Source: FEB-25 sp963822175 (GTDB taxonomy: Bacteria; Chloroflexota; Anaerolineae; Anaerolineales; UBA4823). From it: 64,000 bases of DNA. Below the pieces are notes generated by a model that was given only the letters and a program-made list of their open reading frames with translations, had not been told where the DNA came from and did no database searches. The translations under genes and the position numbers were made by a program. Positions 34,401-44,240 of the stretch are shown in pieces. The DNA lies in NCBI GenBank assembly GCA_963822175.1, contig CAWGGJ010000006.1, positions 248,001-312,000 of the forward strand, read 5' to 3'. Within the stretch, counting starts at the first letter, position 1. Each line of letters opens with the position of its first letter.

Positions 34401-36842
34401 TCATTGTTCTTCCACAGGTGGTGCTGCCTGTCCATAATCCAGGATCTCATACCCCTGGGGTCCGGATTCCTTGCCGATGATGGCTTTCTCCTGCATGGCT
34501 TCCACCAGCCGTGAAGCCCGGGTATAACCGATGCGCAACCGCCGTTGTAACATGGATACCGAAGCGCGCCCCTGTCGTCGTGATAAGTCGATAGCTTCAT
34601 CCAGCAATGGGTCCTTTTCTTCCTGCGCTTGCATATCCTCCCATAACGGGATCTGTACCAGTGGTATTCCAGATGGCGTGATATCAGGGATACCCCCTGC
34701 AGCAGTTGGAGCAAGAGGTGTGCTCGGCACAAAGCTTTGCCAGTAGGTCACCAGGCTGAGAATCTCACTGTCCGAAACGTAGGTACCTTGAAGCCGAATG
34801 GAAGCTGGTGCGTCGGGTGCCTGGAATAACATGTCACCACGACCCAGTAGCCTTTCTGCCCCTGGTTGGTCAAGGATAACGCGGCTATCCGTATTGGAGG
34901 CCACTGCAAAAGCAATGCGAGCGGGAAAATTAGCTTTGATGATCCCTGTGACAACTTCCACCGATGGTCGCTGGGTGGCAAGAACCAGGTGAATGCCGGT
35001 GGCTCTGGAGAGCTGAGCCAACCGGGTAATGGCAGCCTGGGTTTCGTCCGGTGCCAGCATCATTAAATCTGCCAGCTCATCGATGAACACAACCAGCTTG
35101 GGAAGTTTTTTCTCTTTACCATCTCCCTTGCTTTCCAGGCTGGCATTATAGTCATTGATATTTCGGGTGCCTGCCTGGGCCAGCTTGTGATAGCGCATGT
35201 CCATCTCGCGCAACACCCACTGCAATACACCCACCACCTTTTCTGTCTCCACTACAACCGGAGCCAGCAAGTGGGGAACACCATTATAGTTGGTGAGCTC
35301 CACTCGTTTTGGATCCACCATGATCAGGCGCAGGTCATCGGGGGTATTGTGTAAAAGCAAGCAACAGATGAGTGAGTTGACACACACCGACTTGCCAGAG
35401 CCGGTTTGGCCGGCGATCAGCAGGTGGGGCATGGCGGAGAGATCAGCTGCCACCGCATTTCCAGCAACGTCCTGCCCCAAGGCGAACCGCAGAGGTGACT
35501 TTAACCTCCTGAATGCTTCACTCTCAACCACATCGCGCAGGGTCACCAGGGCTATCTGTTCATTGGGTACTTCGATACCGATATAACCCTTTCCCGGCAC
35601 CGGTGCTTCCACCCGGATCGTCCGGGCTGATAGGGCGAGGGCAAGATCATCTGCAAGAGAGGTGATCTTGGCCACCCGTACGCGGGTACGTGAGCCGCGC
35701 GTCTCAATAAAATCAGGCTCCACACCAAATTGGGTGATGGTGGGACCACGGTTGATCTCAACAACTTTAACTGGTGCGCCGAGAACCCGCAGTGTCTCCT
35801 CGATCACCCGGGCGCGTTGGCGATCTACATCAACATCATAATCACTATCGCCGCCTTTTTCAAGGATTTGGTCAACCGCCGGTAATGCCCATGGGCGTGG
35901 TTGATTGGTGTATTGTGGACTGAATGAAGCCGAGCCAGCAGCAGAATCGGGAATGGATTGCAGCCCAGGCCAGTTGTCTGGAGGCGAAGGCTGCTTGGAT
36001 GAGGATTTTGATCTTGCTGGTGTTGCCGTACGATGATTACGACGCTCATCCAGCCAATCCTGGATACCATCCTGGATGCGGACGAATGATGAAGGGATCC
36101 AGCGAAACAGCTCTGCAGCGGATACATCCAACACTAACAACAGGGCTATGATAAGCCAAGCAGTAAGGGCGATCGCAACACCAGCCCATCCCAGGCTGGT
36201 ATACAGGGCATTGAAGATGAAACCACCTGTATAACCTCCACCGCTGCTCTCCGCAGCCAACGCATAAGCATCGTCTGGAAACATAAAGAAATGCATCCAG
36301 GCGAGGATGTTCAGGAAAAGTAAGACCACACCGATCAAGCGCTCGATATCAATGTGAGGAATGCGCTCAAAACTACGCAAGACCAACCATAAGCCCACGA
36401 AGATCAAGGCGACCGGAAAAAGATAAACTCCCCAACCGAATGCCTGTCCCAAAAAGGTCAGCCAGCTGTCGGTTGCAGCATTGTGGCTGGCAGAAATGAG
36501 GCTCAGCAGGGTGAGCAGACCGACAAAAAGCATCGCAATGCCAACCAGGTCAAGCTTTCGATCGAGTGACATTCCCTGCGGTGGTGTCGTATTGACCGTT
36601 GGTGGCCTGCCCCTGGGTTTTGGAGGTGGCGCACCCCTGAAGAACGCCGAGATTGATCCAAGAATGCCCCCTGACGTCTTGCCTGGCTGGCGAGCTTTTT
36701 TATTCGCTGAAGTGCTCCCCGGCGGTCTGCCGCGTCTCTTTGCGCCCCTCCTGGAGGATGCACTCCGGGTGGTTTTAGCATATTTACGGGTGCTGCCTTT
36801 CACACCTGGGTTTTGCTTTTTAATCCTGCCTGTCTCAGTCAT
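34401..36842 (-). CDS. ftsK: FtsK/SpoIIIE DNA translocase
   Basis: 813 aa from the ATG at 36842; the -10-like TATAAT 7 nt upstream suggests a leaderless mRNA, and the longer frame overlaps that hexamer. Order: basic, low-complexity N-terminus, four membrane helices (about 115-265), a short linker, then the motor domain. The motor has Walker A IAGQTGSGKSV (about 475), Walker B VVFIDELADLM, and LATQRPSVEVVTGIIKANFP; the C-terminal gamma winged helix (RQGRASVSMLQRRLRIGY) recognises KOPS-like DNA. It clears chromosome DNA at the division septum. Length is typical of the shorter FtsK group. Confidence 0.92.
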   Translation of the reverse strand: MTETGRIKKQNPGVKGSTRKYAKTTRSASSRRGAKRRGRPPGSTSANKKARQPGKTSGGILGSISAFFRGAPPPKPRGRPPTVNTTPPQGMSLDRKLDLVGIAMLFVGLLTLLSLISASHNAATDSWLTFLGQAFGWGVYLFPVALIFVGLWLVLRSFERIPHIDIERLIGVVLLFLNILAWMHFFMFPDDAYALAAESSGGGYTGGFIFNALYTSLGWAGVAIALTAWLIIALLLVLDVSAAELFRWIPSSFVRIQDGIQDWLDERRNHRTATPARSKSSSKQPSPPDNWPGLQSIPDSAAGSASFSPQYTNQPRPWALPAVDQILEKGGDSDYDVDVDRQRARVIEETLRVLGAPVKVVEINRGPTITQFGVEPDFIETRGSRTRVRVAKITSLADDLALALSARTIRVEAPVPGKGYIGIEVPNEQIALVTLRDVVESEAFRRLKSPLRFALGQDVAGNAVAADLSAMPHLLIAGQTGSGKSVCVNSLICCLLLHNTPDDLRLIMVDPKRVELTNYNGVPHLLAPVVVETEKVVGVLQWVLREMDMRYHKLAQAGTRNINDYNASLESKGDGKEKKLPKLVVFIDELADLMMLAPDETQAAITRLAQLSRATGIHLVLATQRPSVEVVTGIIKANFPARIAFAVASNTDSRVILDQPGAERLLGRGDMLFQAPDAPASIRLQGTYVSDSEILSLVTYWQSFVPSTPLAPTAAGGIPDITPSGIPLVQIPLWEDMQAQEEKDPLLDEAIDLSRRQGRASVSMLQRRLRIGYTRASRLVEAMQEKAIIGKESGPQGYEILDYGQAAPPVEEQ

Positions 36843-36849
36843 CTTTGGC

Positions 36850-36855
36850 ATTATA
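36850..36855 (-). promoter_or_regulatory. -10 hexamer of ftsK, possible leaderless start
   Basis: TATAAT on the minus strand ends 7 nt before the ftsK ATG, so transcription would begin about at the start codon. No clear -35 sequence; the flanking AGGTTTT is weak. Confidence 0.5.
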
Positions 36856-36878
36856 GCATTAATGGGCTGATTAAAACC

Positions 36879-36906
36879 TGCGGCGCACTTCATGAAGTGC
36901 GCCGCA
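36879..36906 (-). terminator. Terminator of the repeat lipoprotein gene
   Basis: A perfect palindrome TGCGGCGCACTTCA / TGAAGTGCGCCGCA, followed on the minus strand by GGTTTTAA. It lies about 85 nt after the stop at 36991 and just before the ftsK promoter. Confidence 0.75.
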
Positions 36907-36990
36907 ACAGGTCATTAATATTTAATAATGCTTGCGCGTAATGATCAGGATTAGCTAGTTATTGGCAATATAAACCTTCAGCAGTGATAG

Positions 36991-38385
36991 TTAGCCACCG
37001 ATTTCCGATAATGCAGATACTGCTGCATACAGCTCAACTTTCGCGGGGGTGCCAGCAACACTGAGATATACCGATGCAGCAGCTTTCGTGTTGGCTGGAA
37101 TAAAATCCAGGTAGGTAAATCCACTCCCAATAATATCTCCAGCGTCATTATACGCAATAGCATCTACCCGAACATTGGTCACTTCCTGACTATAGGGGTT
37201 AAGAATTTCACCGGTTACTTGAGGGGAATATTGATCAGCAAGAAAAGACACGTTCTCACTGGTGAAAGTGGGGATAACATCCGATTGAGTGTAATCACCC
37301 GTCATGATTTGAATATCAATGGTGGAGACAACAGCACCTTCATCAAGGTATTGGGCATCAGCCACTCCGAGAATCTGCCCTGGCAACAATAGGTTGATAT
37401 ATCCATCAGAAACACCCAGGACAGATCCATCGCTGGAATATGACGTCACATGATAGAGACTATTTTCAATGGAATATCCCTGATTCGGGTTTTCCAAAAT
37501 CATTCCGATTGCCAAATTTGACCCATCTTGACCATATCCTTGCTTTGATAGGACAAGATTACTTGCGCCTTCTGGCAATTGATCGCTGGTCTCAAGCAAT
37601 GACAGCCCAGAAAGTGCTGGGTATAATTCCACGTTTGCTACAGTTCCATTGCTGGTGACGGAAACACTTACCCCGATCGACTTTTGGGCTAATAGAAAGT
37701 TCAAATACGTTAATCCGCCCCCAATGATTTCCTTTGCATCATTGTAAACAAGCGCAGAAACTCGTAAGCTGGTTATATCTTTATCATATGGGTTGTTGAT
37801 TACCCCCACTGCATAGGAGGAATAATCGCCAGGAAGATAGGCGGTTTTTTCAACTACAAATAAATCAACCAGGTCAGAAACAATCACGTTGCCAGCACTC
37901 AGCTGTATATCCATCTTCGTTGCTGTAAGTCCTTCGTCCAGGTAAATATTTCCTCCTACCCCTAAATTTTGGCCTGGTAATATGAGTTCAATGTATCCTG
38001 AATCTGTCTCGATCACCGTGCCCTCAGCGTTATACAACGCAATTTGATAATCGGAACTCTCAAATGCATAATTGGAATTCGGATTGTGAACAATAAATCC
38101 ATACCCAATAGTCTGCCCATCCTGTCCAAGACCTTGTGAGGTTATCGTTAATGATTCTGGTTGTGGAGAAGGTGTTGCGGAGGGCAGGATGCTTTCAGGA
38201 ACATTTGTTGCTTGTGTATTTTGTGCTGGCTGTGTGGCTGCCTCATTCCCAGCCGCCTGATTTGGATTCGTTGTTGCAGGCACAGCAGACGCAAGCTGCT
38301 GAGCTGTGCTGCTGCCACAGGCTAATGAAATTAATAAAAAAGCAACGACACTCAAAATTAGGACAGAATTCTTATGTTTTGTCAT
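36991..38385 (-). CDS. Duplicated-domain lipoprotein (FxLYD-like)
   Basis: 464 aa. Lipoprotein signal LISLACG (Cys about 23), then a Gln/Ala/Thr linker to about 70. The rest is two homologous halves of about 190 residues (about 72-265 and 280-464). Each has LSKQGYGQDGSNLAIGMILENPN or its counterpart TSQGLGQDGQTIGYG, a second block with LPGQ.LGVA, and a third ending in YNDA..IIGGG.TYL. The pattern of exported beta-sandwich repeats resembles FxLYD-type domains. Function unknown; it may bind ligand or the cell surface. Confidence 0.72.
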   Translation of the reverse strand: MTKHKNSVLILSVVAFLLISLACGSSTAQQLASAVPATTNPNQAAGNEAATQPAQNTQATNVPESILPSATPSPQPESLTITSQGLGQDGQTIGYGFIVHNPNSNYAFESSDYQIALYNAEGTVIETDSGYIELILPGQNLGVGGNIYLDEGLTATKMDIQLSAGNVIVSDLVDLFVVEKTAYLPGDYSSYAVGVINNPYDKDITSLRVSALVYNDAKEIIGGGLTYLNFLLAQKSIGVSVSVTSNGTVANVELYPALSGLSLLETSDQLPEGASNLVLSKQGYGQDGSNLAIGMILENPNQGYSIENSLYHVTSYSSDGSVLGVSDGYINLLLPGQILGVADAQYLDEGAVVSTIDIQIMTGDYTQSDVIPTFTSENVSFLADQYSPQVTGEILNPYSQEVTNVRVDAIAYNDAGDIIGSGFTYLDFIPANTKAAASVYLSVAGTPAKVELYAAVSALSEIGG

Positions 38386-38626
38386 CTTCTATACTCCTGA
38401 ATAATTTCTTTACTTTTATTAGTTTGTATGGCGATTTCGGTAAATTTATCAATGTACCGGTTATGTTAGCATAATAAATCCATCTGCTCACTAACATTTA
38501 TGCAAGGAAGAGCTAATAATTTAGTTTGAATGTATCTTGGAAATTGTCAATCCAAAGATAATCTAATAGATAATAAGGTACAATTCTAGCATCCCGACGA
38601 AATCCATCACCAACCATGAGGTTTTC

Positions 38627-39590
38627 TTGTTCGAAATTGTCTTTCTCGGCACTTCTGCTTCTGCTCCTTCCGTCCACCGTGGGCTTTCCAGCCAGGTGGT
38701 CATCCACGATGAGTTCCGCTTCCTGATCGACTGCGGCGAAGGTACCCAGCGCCAGATCCTGCAATCCGGGTTGGGTTTCAAACGCCTGAACCGCGTCCTG
38801 ATCACCCATGGCCACCTGGACCATATCCTGGGCCTTGCCGGGTTGCTTTCCACGTTTATGCGCTGGGAAACGATCGAGAAATTGGAGATTTATGGTGGCC
38901 AGTGGGCACTCGACCGGATTTATGATCTCATTTATGGCATCGTATTGCGTGGCGCCAGGCCTCCCATGGATTTGCAGCTGGTGCAGATCAAACCCGGGAT
39001 GATCTTCGATGAAGATGATTTCACCGTCACTGCCTTTCCGGTCTGGCACCGTGGACCGGATTGCTTCGGTTATCTTTTCGAAGAGAAAACACGCCGTCCA
39101 TTCCTGCCGGAGAAGGCAGATGAGATGGCTATCCCTCCTGGACCATGGCGGCGTGACCTGGTTAACGGTCTTTCCATTACCTTGCCGGATGGACGCTTGA
39201 TCCATCCCGACCAGGTACTGGGTGAAGAGCGACCTGGCACCCGCCTTGCCCATGTGGGTGATGTGGGTCGAAATCGATGAGCTTGTATCGGCGGTTCATG
39301 ACGTTGATGCATTGATCATTGAAGCCACCTACATGCATGAGGAAGCCGAGATGGCTGACCAGTTTGCTCATCTTACCGCCAGGCAGGCAGCAGAGCTGGC
39401 GGCTGGTAGCGGGGTCAAACACCTCATCCTGACACATATCTCTCGCCGTTACCGCGAGCGGGATGTGCTGGCAGAAGCACAGGCGATCTTCCCAAACACT
39501 GTCGTTGCCCGAGATTTTGATGCCTTCCAGGTGCGGCGCGGCGAATGCGTCAAAGTCGACCAGATCAAGGATTCAAATAACACAAAATAA
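38627..39590 (+). CDS. rnz: Ribonuclease Z, frameshifted
   Basis: TTG start at 38627. MBL-fold signatures: FLGTSASAPS, CGEGTQRQ, ITHGHLDHILGLAG (H-x-H-x-D-H) and HVGDVGR. As sequenced, the frame ends at 39280 (217 aa); removing one A from AAA (39271-39273) restores VGRIDELVSAVHDVDALIIEA and the tail ISRRYRERDVLA to 39590, about 320 aa, the usual length. The product trims tRNA 3' ends; the window's tRNA-Trp lacks an encoded CCA, so the enzyme would be needed. The gene is likely intact in the cell. Confidence 0.85.
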
Positions 39591-39591
39591 A

Positions 39592-39629
39592 AACGTTACA
39601 CGCCCAGACGTTCAGACGTGTAACGTTTA
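39592..39629. terminator. Bidirectional terminator between rnz and tldE-like gene
   Basis: 12-bp stem AAACGTTACACG / CGTGTAACGTTT with a 14-nt loop between two convergent genes; A-rich on one flank and TTTAAG on the other. Confidence 0.7.
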
Positions 39630-39649
39630 AGAATTCTAGGTAATTTTGG

Positions 39650-40993
39650 CTACACCGTACTACCGGTGAAATTGAATTCAGAGATCTTCAACGCAGGAAC
39701 ACAAACGCTGATCCCTCCAAAATCACCCACCAATAAATGGGATGCCTTCCCCACTGCTTCCACATTTGCAAGTGCCTGGACATAAGGCATGGTATAACGC
39801 AGGTTCTTGACTGGATAGGTCACCTCACCGTCTTCGACCATGAATACTCCATCGCGTGTCATCCCGGTGATGACACAATCGTGGGGGTGTACGAGGCGGG
39901 TGTACCAAAATCGGTTAATATATAAACCTTTCTTGGTCGATGCAATCATTTCCTGGACGGTATTCTCTCCGGGTGCCAGGAACAAATTCAAAGCCAGGGG
40001 GCCAAAACCGCGAAAAGCGATCGGGGTGGCGTGCCCGGTGCTGGATTTCCCCATTTTTGCAGCGGAATAACGATCATACACCGGTCCCATGACCACACCT
40101 TGCTTCACAATATCTACTCTCTGCTTGGGAACGCCCTCAAAATCAAACGGTAGAGGATTTCCGTTGATATCCAATCCATCATCCCAAATGCTCACGGCGG
40201 GGCTCATTAACTGTGTTCCGATACGATCATTCATCCATGAACGACCTTCCTGGAGTGCCTGGGCACCCATCCCATAGAAATTCAGGCTGTTCACCAGGTC
40301 CTCGGTCACATAGTGCTCAAATATCACCGTGTATTCCCCCGGGTCAATCTTGACCGGATTATGACCCCGTTCTGCTGTATCGATGGCTTCCCTACCCAAC
40401 GCCTCCACGGCCAGGTCATCCGCCTTCCAGGCTGATTCTTGAGCGCGACCGGATAAATCATTGGACATCACCACGGTTTGAAAATCTGCATTGGTTTGGG
40501 GGTGGTAACAAAACACTCCCTGGCTATTGGCAACTACCAACACGGTTGAGCCGGTCGAAAATGCTCCGGAAGCGTTCAAACCCTTCTCAACCGCTATCTG
40601 GCAAACAGCACCTACCGCCCCGGCACGCTTTTCAGCCGAATACTCAGCTGTGACCTGGTCCCAGGTTTCCAGGTTCTGAGTGTGTACCGGTCCGGGTAAG
40701 CCGGGATAATTCGGATCTTCCGGGCTGGCTTGTGCATTAATCATAGCCCGCTCAACCAGCATATCCAGTCCAGCCTGGTCCAGGCGATTGGTGGAAGCAG
40801 TGCCTATTTGCTTACCAATGAATATGCGCAGGGTCACCCCAGCATCACGCTCAGCGACATTCTGGTGGATGATATTGTTGGCAAAGCGGGTCAATGCTGC
40901 ATCAGTAAATTGAAACGTTACCTCCGCCGGGGTGCCTTTACAGCGCAAAAAGATTGCTTCACTCAGTTTACGTGCTTCATTTTCTGTGATCAT
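39650..40993 (-). CDS. TldD/PmbA family protein (TldE-like)
   Basis: 447 aa, with AAGGAG before the ATG. The family core includes NNIIHQNVAERDAG at the N-terminus and GFGPLALNLFLAPG, VTYPVKNLRY toward the C-terminus. It lacks the HExxxH motif present in the partner gene, so it is the TldE/PmbA-like non-catalytic half. TldD and TldE form a heterodimeric metalloprotease that cleaves unfolded or modified peptides. It is 26 nt downstream of the tldD gene. Confidence 0.88.
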   Translation of the reverse strand: MITENEARKLSEAIFLRCKGTPAEVTFQFTDAALTRFANNIIHQNVAERDAGVTLRIFIGKQIGTASTNRLDQAGLDMLVERAMINAQASPEDPNYPGLPGPVHTQNLETWDQVTAEYSAEKRAGAVGAVCQIAVEKGLNASGAFSTGSTVLVVANSQGVFCYHPQTNADFQTVVMSNDLSGRAQESAWKADDLAVEALGREAIDTAERGHNPVKIDPGEYTVIFEHYVTEDLVNSLNFYGMGAQALQEGRSWMNDRIGTQLMSPAVSIWDDGLDINGNPLPFDFEGVPKQRVDIVKQGVVMGPVYDRYSAAKMGKSSTGHATPIAFRGFGPLALNLFLAPGENTVQEMIASTKKGLYINRFWYTRLVHPHDCVITGMTRDGVFMVEDGEVTYPVKNLRYTMPYVQALANVEAVGKASHLLVGDFGGISVCVPALKISEFNFTGSTV

Positions 40994-41019
40994 GAGTTCT
41001 CCTTGGTGTCTTCATCCCT

Positions 41020-42465
41020 TTACTTCAACACCCCAACTTTCACATTGCGGAAGCGCGCCGGAGCTGTCCCGTGCCCGGTGTGGGCAACCTGGGCAGGCTG
41101 ACCCTTACCACAATTGGGTGTACCCCACATCACCCAATGTTCAGCATTGCACACTGCATCACAGCTGTTCCAGAACTCTGGAGTAATGCCCATATAGGTG
41201 CAGTTACGCAGCATGCGACCCATCTTGCCATTCTTGATCTCATAACCGATCTCTGTACCGAATTGGAAATTATAGCGCTTGTCATCGATCGACCATGAAC
41301 GGTTGGATTCCATATAGATGCCATCGTCCGTATCAGCCACCAGGTCATCAAATTTCCATGTGCCCGGTTCCAGGCTGACATTGACCATGCGAATGATCGG
41401 GATTCTATTCCAGCCTGAGGCACGCATGCAGCCATTCGAGTATCGGCCCAGCTTGGTGGCGGTCTCGCGAGACATCAAATACCCGACAAACAGTCCATCC
41501 CGCACCAGTGGTGATGATTGCGCTGGCACTCCTTCATCATCCCAGCCAAAGGTCCCCAATCCAAATGGACGCACACTATCAGCTGTCAGGTTGACTACTG
41601 GTGAACCATAATGGAAGTTATCCAGTTTTTCGGTGGTCAGGAAGGATGTACCTGCATAGGCAGCCTCGCTGCCATAAACACGATCCAGCTCAGTGGGGTG
41701 GCCGCACAATTCGTGAACCTGCAGGGCTAATTGTGAGCCTCCCAGGATGATCGAAGTCGTTACATTGGATGGGCAGGGATCTGCACTGAGCAGAGCAACT
41801 GCCTCACTGGCAATGCGCTGAGCATTGCGAGGCAGGTCCCAGCTTAAGAATGCTTCCCATCCGCCAGTCACCTGCTGCCTGGCAAAAGCATTGGGATAGG
41901 AACGTACCTGGATCTCGTTACCGCCCACTGCGGTGGCTTGAATGCCTCCACCCGTCTCAATGAGAGTCTGCTCGGTGAATGCCCCCTCCGTGTTGGCGAA
42001 ATACTTGTGCTGCTTTAGCATGGTGGCATGTGTCCGCCGTGTCCGCACGCCCTTAACCATGCCCATTTCAACATCAGCGTTCACCAACAGGGCAAGCTTA
42101 TCTTCCAGTGGTACGGTAAATGGATCGATCTGCACGGGTGTTTGATACATACCCTGGCTGGTCACTTTGGGACCAAGATCCACCTTTTCTCCGCTAACCA
42201 AGCCCGAGGCGTGCGCAATCTCCACTGCCTGGGCAGTAATTTTGTCGATCTCTTCATTATCCAGGCTACGGCTGGAGGCAAAACCCCAACTTCCATTAAC
42301 CAGCACTCGAACACCCATGCCTTCGGTTTCAGACGAGTTCAGCTCTTCGACAATCCCATCTTTTACTGCTATGGTCTCCTCGCGGTGGTTAACCACTCTG
42401 ACATCTGCATAATGTGCCCCTCGCATTTTTGCCAGGTCAAGGGCACGCATCATTCGTTCTTTCAA
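41020..42465 (-). CDS. tldD: TldD-like metalloprotease subunit
   Basis: 481 aa. Start set at TTG 42465: AAGGAGG lies 5 nt upstream, while the ATG at 42453 is too far from it and the 42489 ATG precedes the SD. The zinc motif is HELCGH (HExxxH) in LQVHELCGHPTELDRVYG. N-terminal MRGAHYADVRVVNHREE and C-terminal CTYMGITPEFWNSCD are family blocks. It functions with the TldE-like partner directly downstream. Confidence 0.9.
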   Translation of the reverse strand: MKERMMRALDLAKMRGAHYADVRVVNHREETIAVKDGIVEELNSSETEGMGVRVLVNGSWGFASSRSLDNEEIDKITAQAVEIAHASGLVSGEKVDLGPKVTSQGMYQTPVQIDPFTVPLEDKLALLVNADVEMGMVKGVRTRRTHATMLKQHKYFANTEGAFTEQTLIETGGGIQATAVGGNEIQVRSYPNAFARQQVTGGWEAFLSWDLPRNAQRIASEAVALLSADPCPSNVTTSIILGGSQLALQVHELCGHPTELDRVYGSEAAYAGTSFLTTEKLDNFHYGSPVVNLTADSVRPFGLGTFGWDDEGVPAQSSPLVRDGLFVGYLMSRETATKLGRYSNGCMRASGWNRIPIIRMVNVSLEPGTWKFDDLVADTDDGIYMESNRSWSIDDKRYNFQFGTEIGYEIKNGKMGRMLRNCTYMGITPEFWNSCDAVCNAEHWVMWGTPNCGKGQPAQVAHTGHGTAPARFRNVKVGVLK

Positions 42466-42604
42466 GTTGACCTCCTTGTCAATGAACATTCTTATTTAGC
42501 CAGGATGTAGCCTTATTTTATAGTTCGCCTGGATCGTGTCGATTATAGACCAGTATGGTCCTTTGTTTATATGCCGGGAAAGAGAATTGATGTTTGGTAA
42601 ACCA

Positions 42605-43245
42605 TCAACCGAACCGCTCTTCCTTCCAAATATCAGCTTCATTGTGATAACCAGCCTGCTCCCAGAAACCAGGTCGATCGGATGACAGGAATTCCAATCC
42701 TCGCAACCACTTGGCACCTTTCCATAAATAGGGAGTCATCAGGTCTTCTCGTTCTGGAATATAGCCAACTACACCACGCAAGGGATATCCATGGTCTGGA
42801 GTGAGCGGCTGACCATTATAGTGTGTCGCCAGCAAGAAATTATCCGCCAGGACCACCTCCAAGGGTAGATTTACTGTGAAGCCATATTCTGCATGCTGGA
42901 GGACATATTTTGCACCAGGTTTTAGCCTGACAAGTTCCTTTTCAACCAACATACCGACAGAAACTCCTTCCCAGGTTGTATCCAGCTTGCTCCAGCGTGT
43001 CACGCAATGAATATCCATGGTCAACGTGATGCGTGGCAGCTGGGTGAATTCGTCCCAGGTCCAGGATTTTTCTTCCTCAACTTCACCCCAGATGCGGAAA
43101 TCCCAGGTAGCAGGATTGAACGAAGGTACCGGACCGTAATGCAGCACCGGAAATTTTTGGGTCAATGATTGGCCAGGTGGCAGGCGACCTGCTTTCCTGG
43201 ATTGATCTTCGACTTCTTTGCGTTTAAAGATTCCGGTTAAACATA
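42605..43245 (-). CDS. Sulfite-oxidase-like molybdopterin enzyme, N-terminus frameshifted
   Basis: The molybdopterin-binding core has the conserved Cys in HCVTRWS, a probable Mo ligand, then LVRLKPGAKYVLQHAEYG and YPLRGVVGYI. The uninterrupted frame starts at TTG 43165 (186 aa) but lacks the N-terminal part that reads GRLPPGQSLTQKF in the upstream frame. An ATG at 43245 with AGG upstream reaches a stop after six codons; dropping one T from TTT (43240-43242) joins the two as a ~212-aa protein starting MLTGIFKRKEVED. Lies 18 nt after the UPF0173 gene. No c-type heme or signal peptide is seen, so it is likely cytoplasmic. Confidence 0.82.
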
Positions 43246-43262
43246 ATGTACCTATAAAAAAG

Positions 43263-43946
43263 CTATAGTGTCAGGCTATCACCGGGTTTTAGTACATGCA
43301 CCTGTACACCCAATTTATCCACCCGTTCAGCCCATTTTTTAGCATCCTGGGCGATCAGATCCCAGGTGTTATAGTGAATTGGGACCACATGTTTCGGCAA
43401 CAACATTTCGACTGCTCTGTAAGCGTCATCGGGACCCATGGTATAGTTGTCCCCGATGGGAAGAATGGCCAGGTCGAGTCCTTCCTGTCCGATAAGCTTC
43501 ATATCACCGAATAAACCGGTATCACCAGCCAGATAGAGTTTCGTACCAGCTTTCGTGGTAAGCAGGAAACCCACCGGGTTGCCTCCATTGCTCCCGTCCG
43601 GAAGCACCGAGCCATGCAAAGCAAGTGTCAGCTTGAGATACCCGAAAGGATGCTCGTGGCCGCCACCAATATGCTGTCCATGAGTCTTTGGTACACCCTG
43701 TTGTTCCATCCAGCTGGCAATCTCAAAATTACTGATGACCATCGCCCCTGTCCGCTTGGCGATCGAAACCGCGTCTCCCACATGGTCACCATGACCATGG
43801 GTGATAAGGATGAAATCTGCTGTTACCTCATCGGCAGTCACGGTCACAGCTGGATTCCCAGTGAAGTAAGGATCAACCAAAATTTTACAACCACTGGTTT
43901 CCAATCCTAATGATGCATGACCGTACCATGTTACTTTAATGCTCAT
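43263..43946 (-). CDS. UPF0173 family metal-dependent hydrolase
   Basis: 227 aa. MBL fold: ILITHGHGDHVGD (H-x-H-x-D-H), a conserved VIPIGDNYTMGPDDA and HVVPIHYNTWDLI near the C-terminus. Length and sequence match the UPF0173 family (YtkL-like). AGGAGG precedes the ATG. Substrate unknown. Confidence 0.9.
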   Translation of the reverse strand: MSIKVTWYGHASLGLETSGCKILVDPYFTGNPAVTVTADEVTADFILITHGHGDHVGDAVSIAKRTGAMVISNFEIASWMEQQGVPKTHGQHIGGGHEHPFGYLKLTLALHGSVLPDGSNGGNPVGFLLTTKAGTKLYLAGDTGLFGDMKLIGQEGLDLAILPIGDNYTMGPDDAYRAVEMLLPKHVVPIHYNTWDLIAQDAKKWAERVDKLGVQVHVLKPGDSLTL

Positions 43947-44091
43947 TTCTTACCTCCTGGTATATCATCTTTCTACATTCTAAATAATTAGTTCTGCATT
44001 GAAGTGTAACATATTTGAGATAGTCAATCAGGTCTTTCCTAAAAGGATGGGGATGCATCTGTTGTAAATTAATCAGGCTACTCACCCATGA

Positions 44092-44137
44092 CAGGGGTTA
44101 AGTATACACCCTAAAAATAAATGATAACTTAACCCTG
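44092..44137. repeat. Inverted repeat upstream of the thioesterase gene
   Basis: CAGGGGTTAAGT (44092-44103) is matched by ACTTAACCCTG (44127-44137) with one bulged G and a 23-nt loop. It ends 20 bp before the -10 box TATAAT (44158-44163), so it may be an operator or part of a mRNA leader of the divergent gene at 43946. Confidence 0.45.
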
Positions 44138-44157
44138 ATGACGGGAAACCCACATGC

Positions 44158-44163
44158 TATAAT
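44158..44163 (+). promoter_or_regulatory. -10 box of the thioesterase gene
   Basis: TATAAT, 78 nt before the ATG at 44241. A -35 match is weak. Confidence 0.45.
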
Positions 44164-44240
44164 CGAAAAAAGCTTGCTGCCTTGGGAATGCACGAGCTGC
44201 AGGATTGGTGGGCAGTGGCATAGACGATAAGGAGCTAAAA

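Noticed and set aside
39222..39590. Separate 122-aa gene downstream of rnz
   Set aside because: It starts without SD inside rnz and continues the RNase Z C-terminus after a one-base correction.
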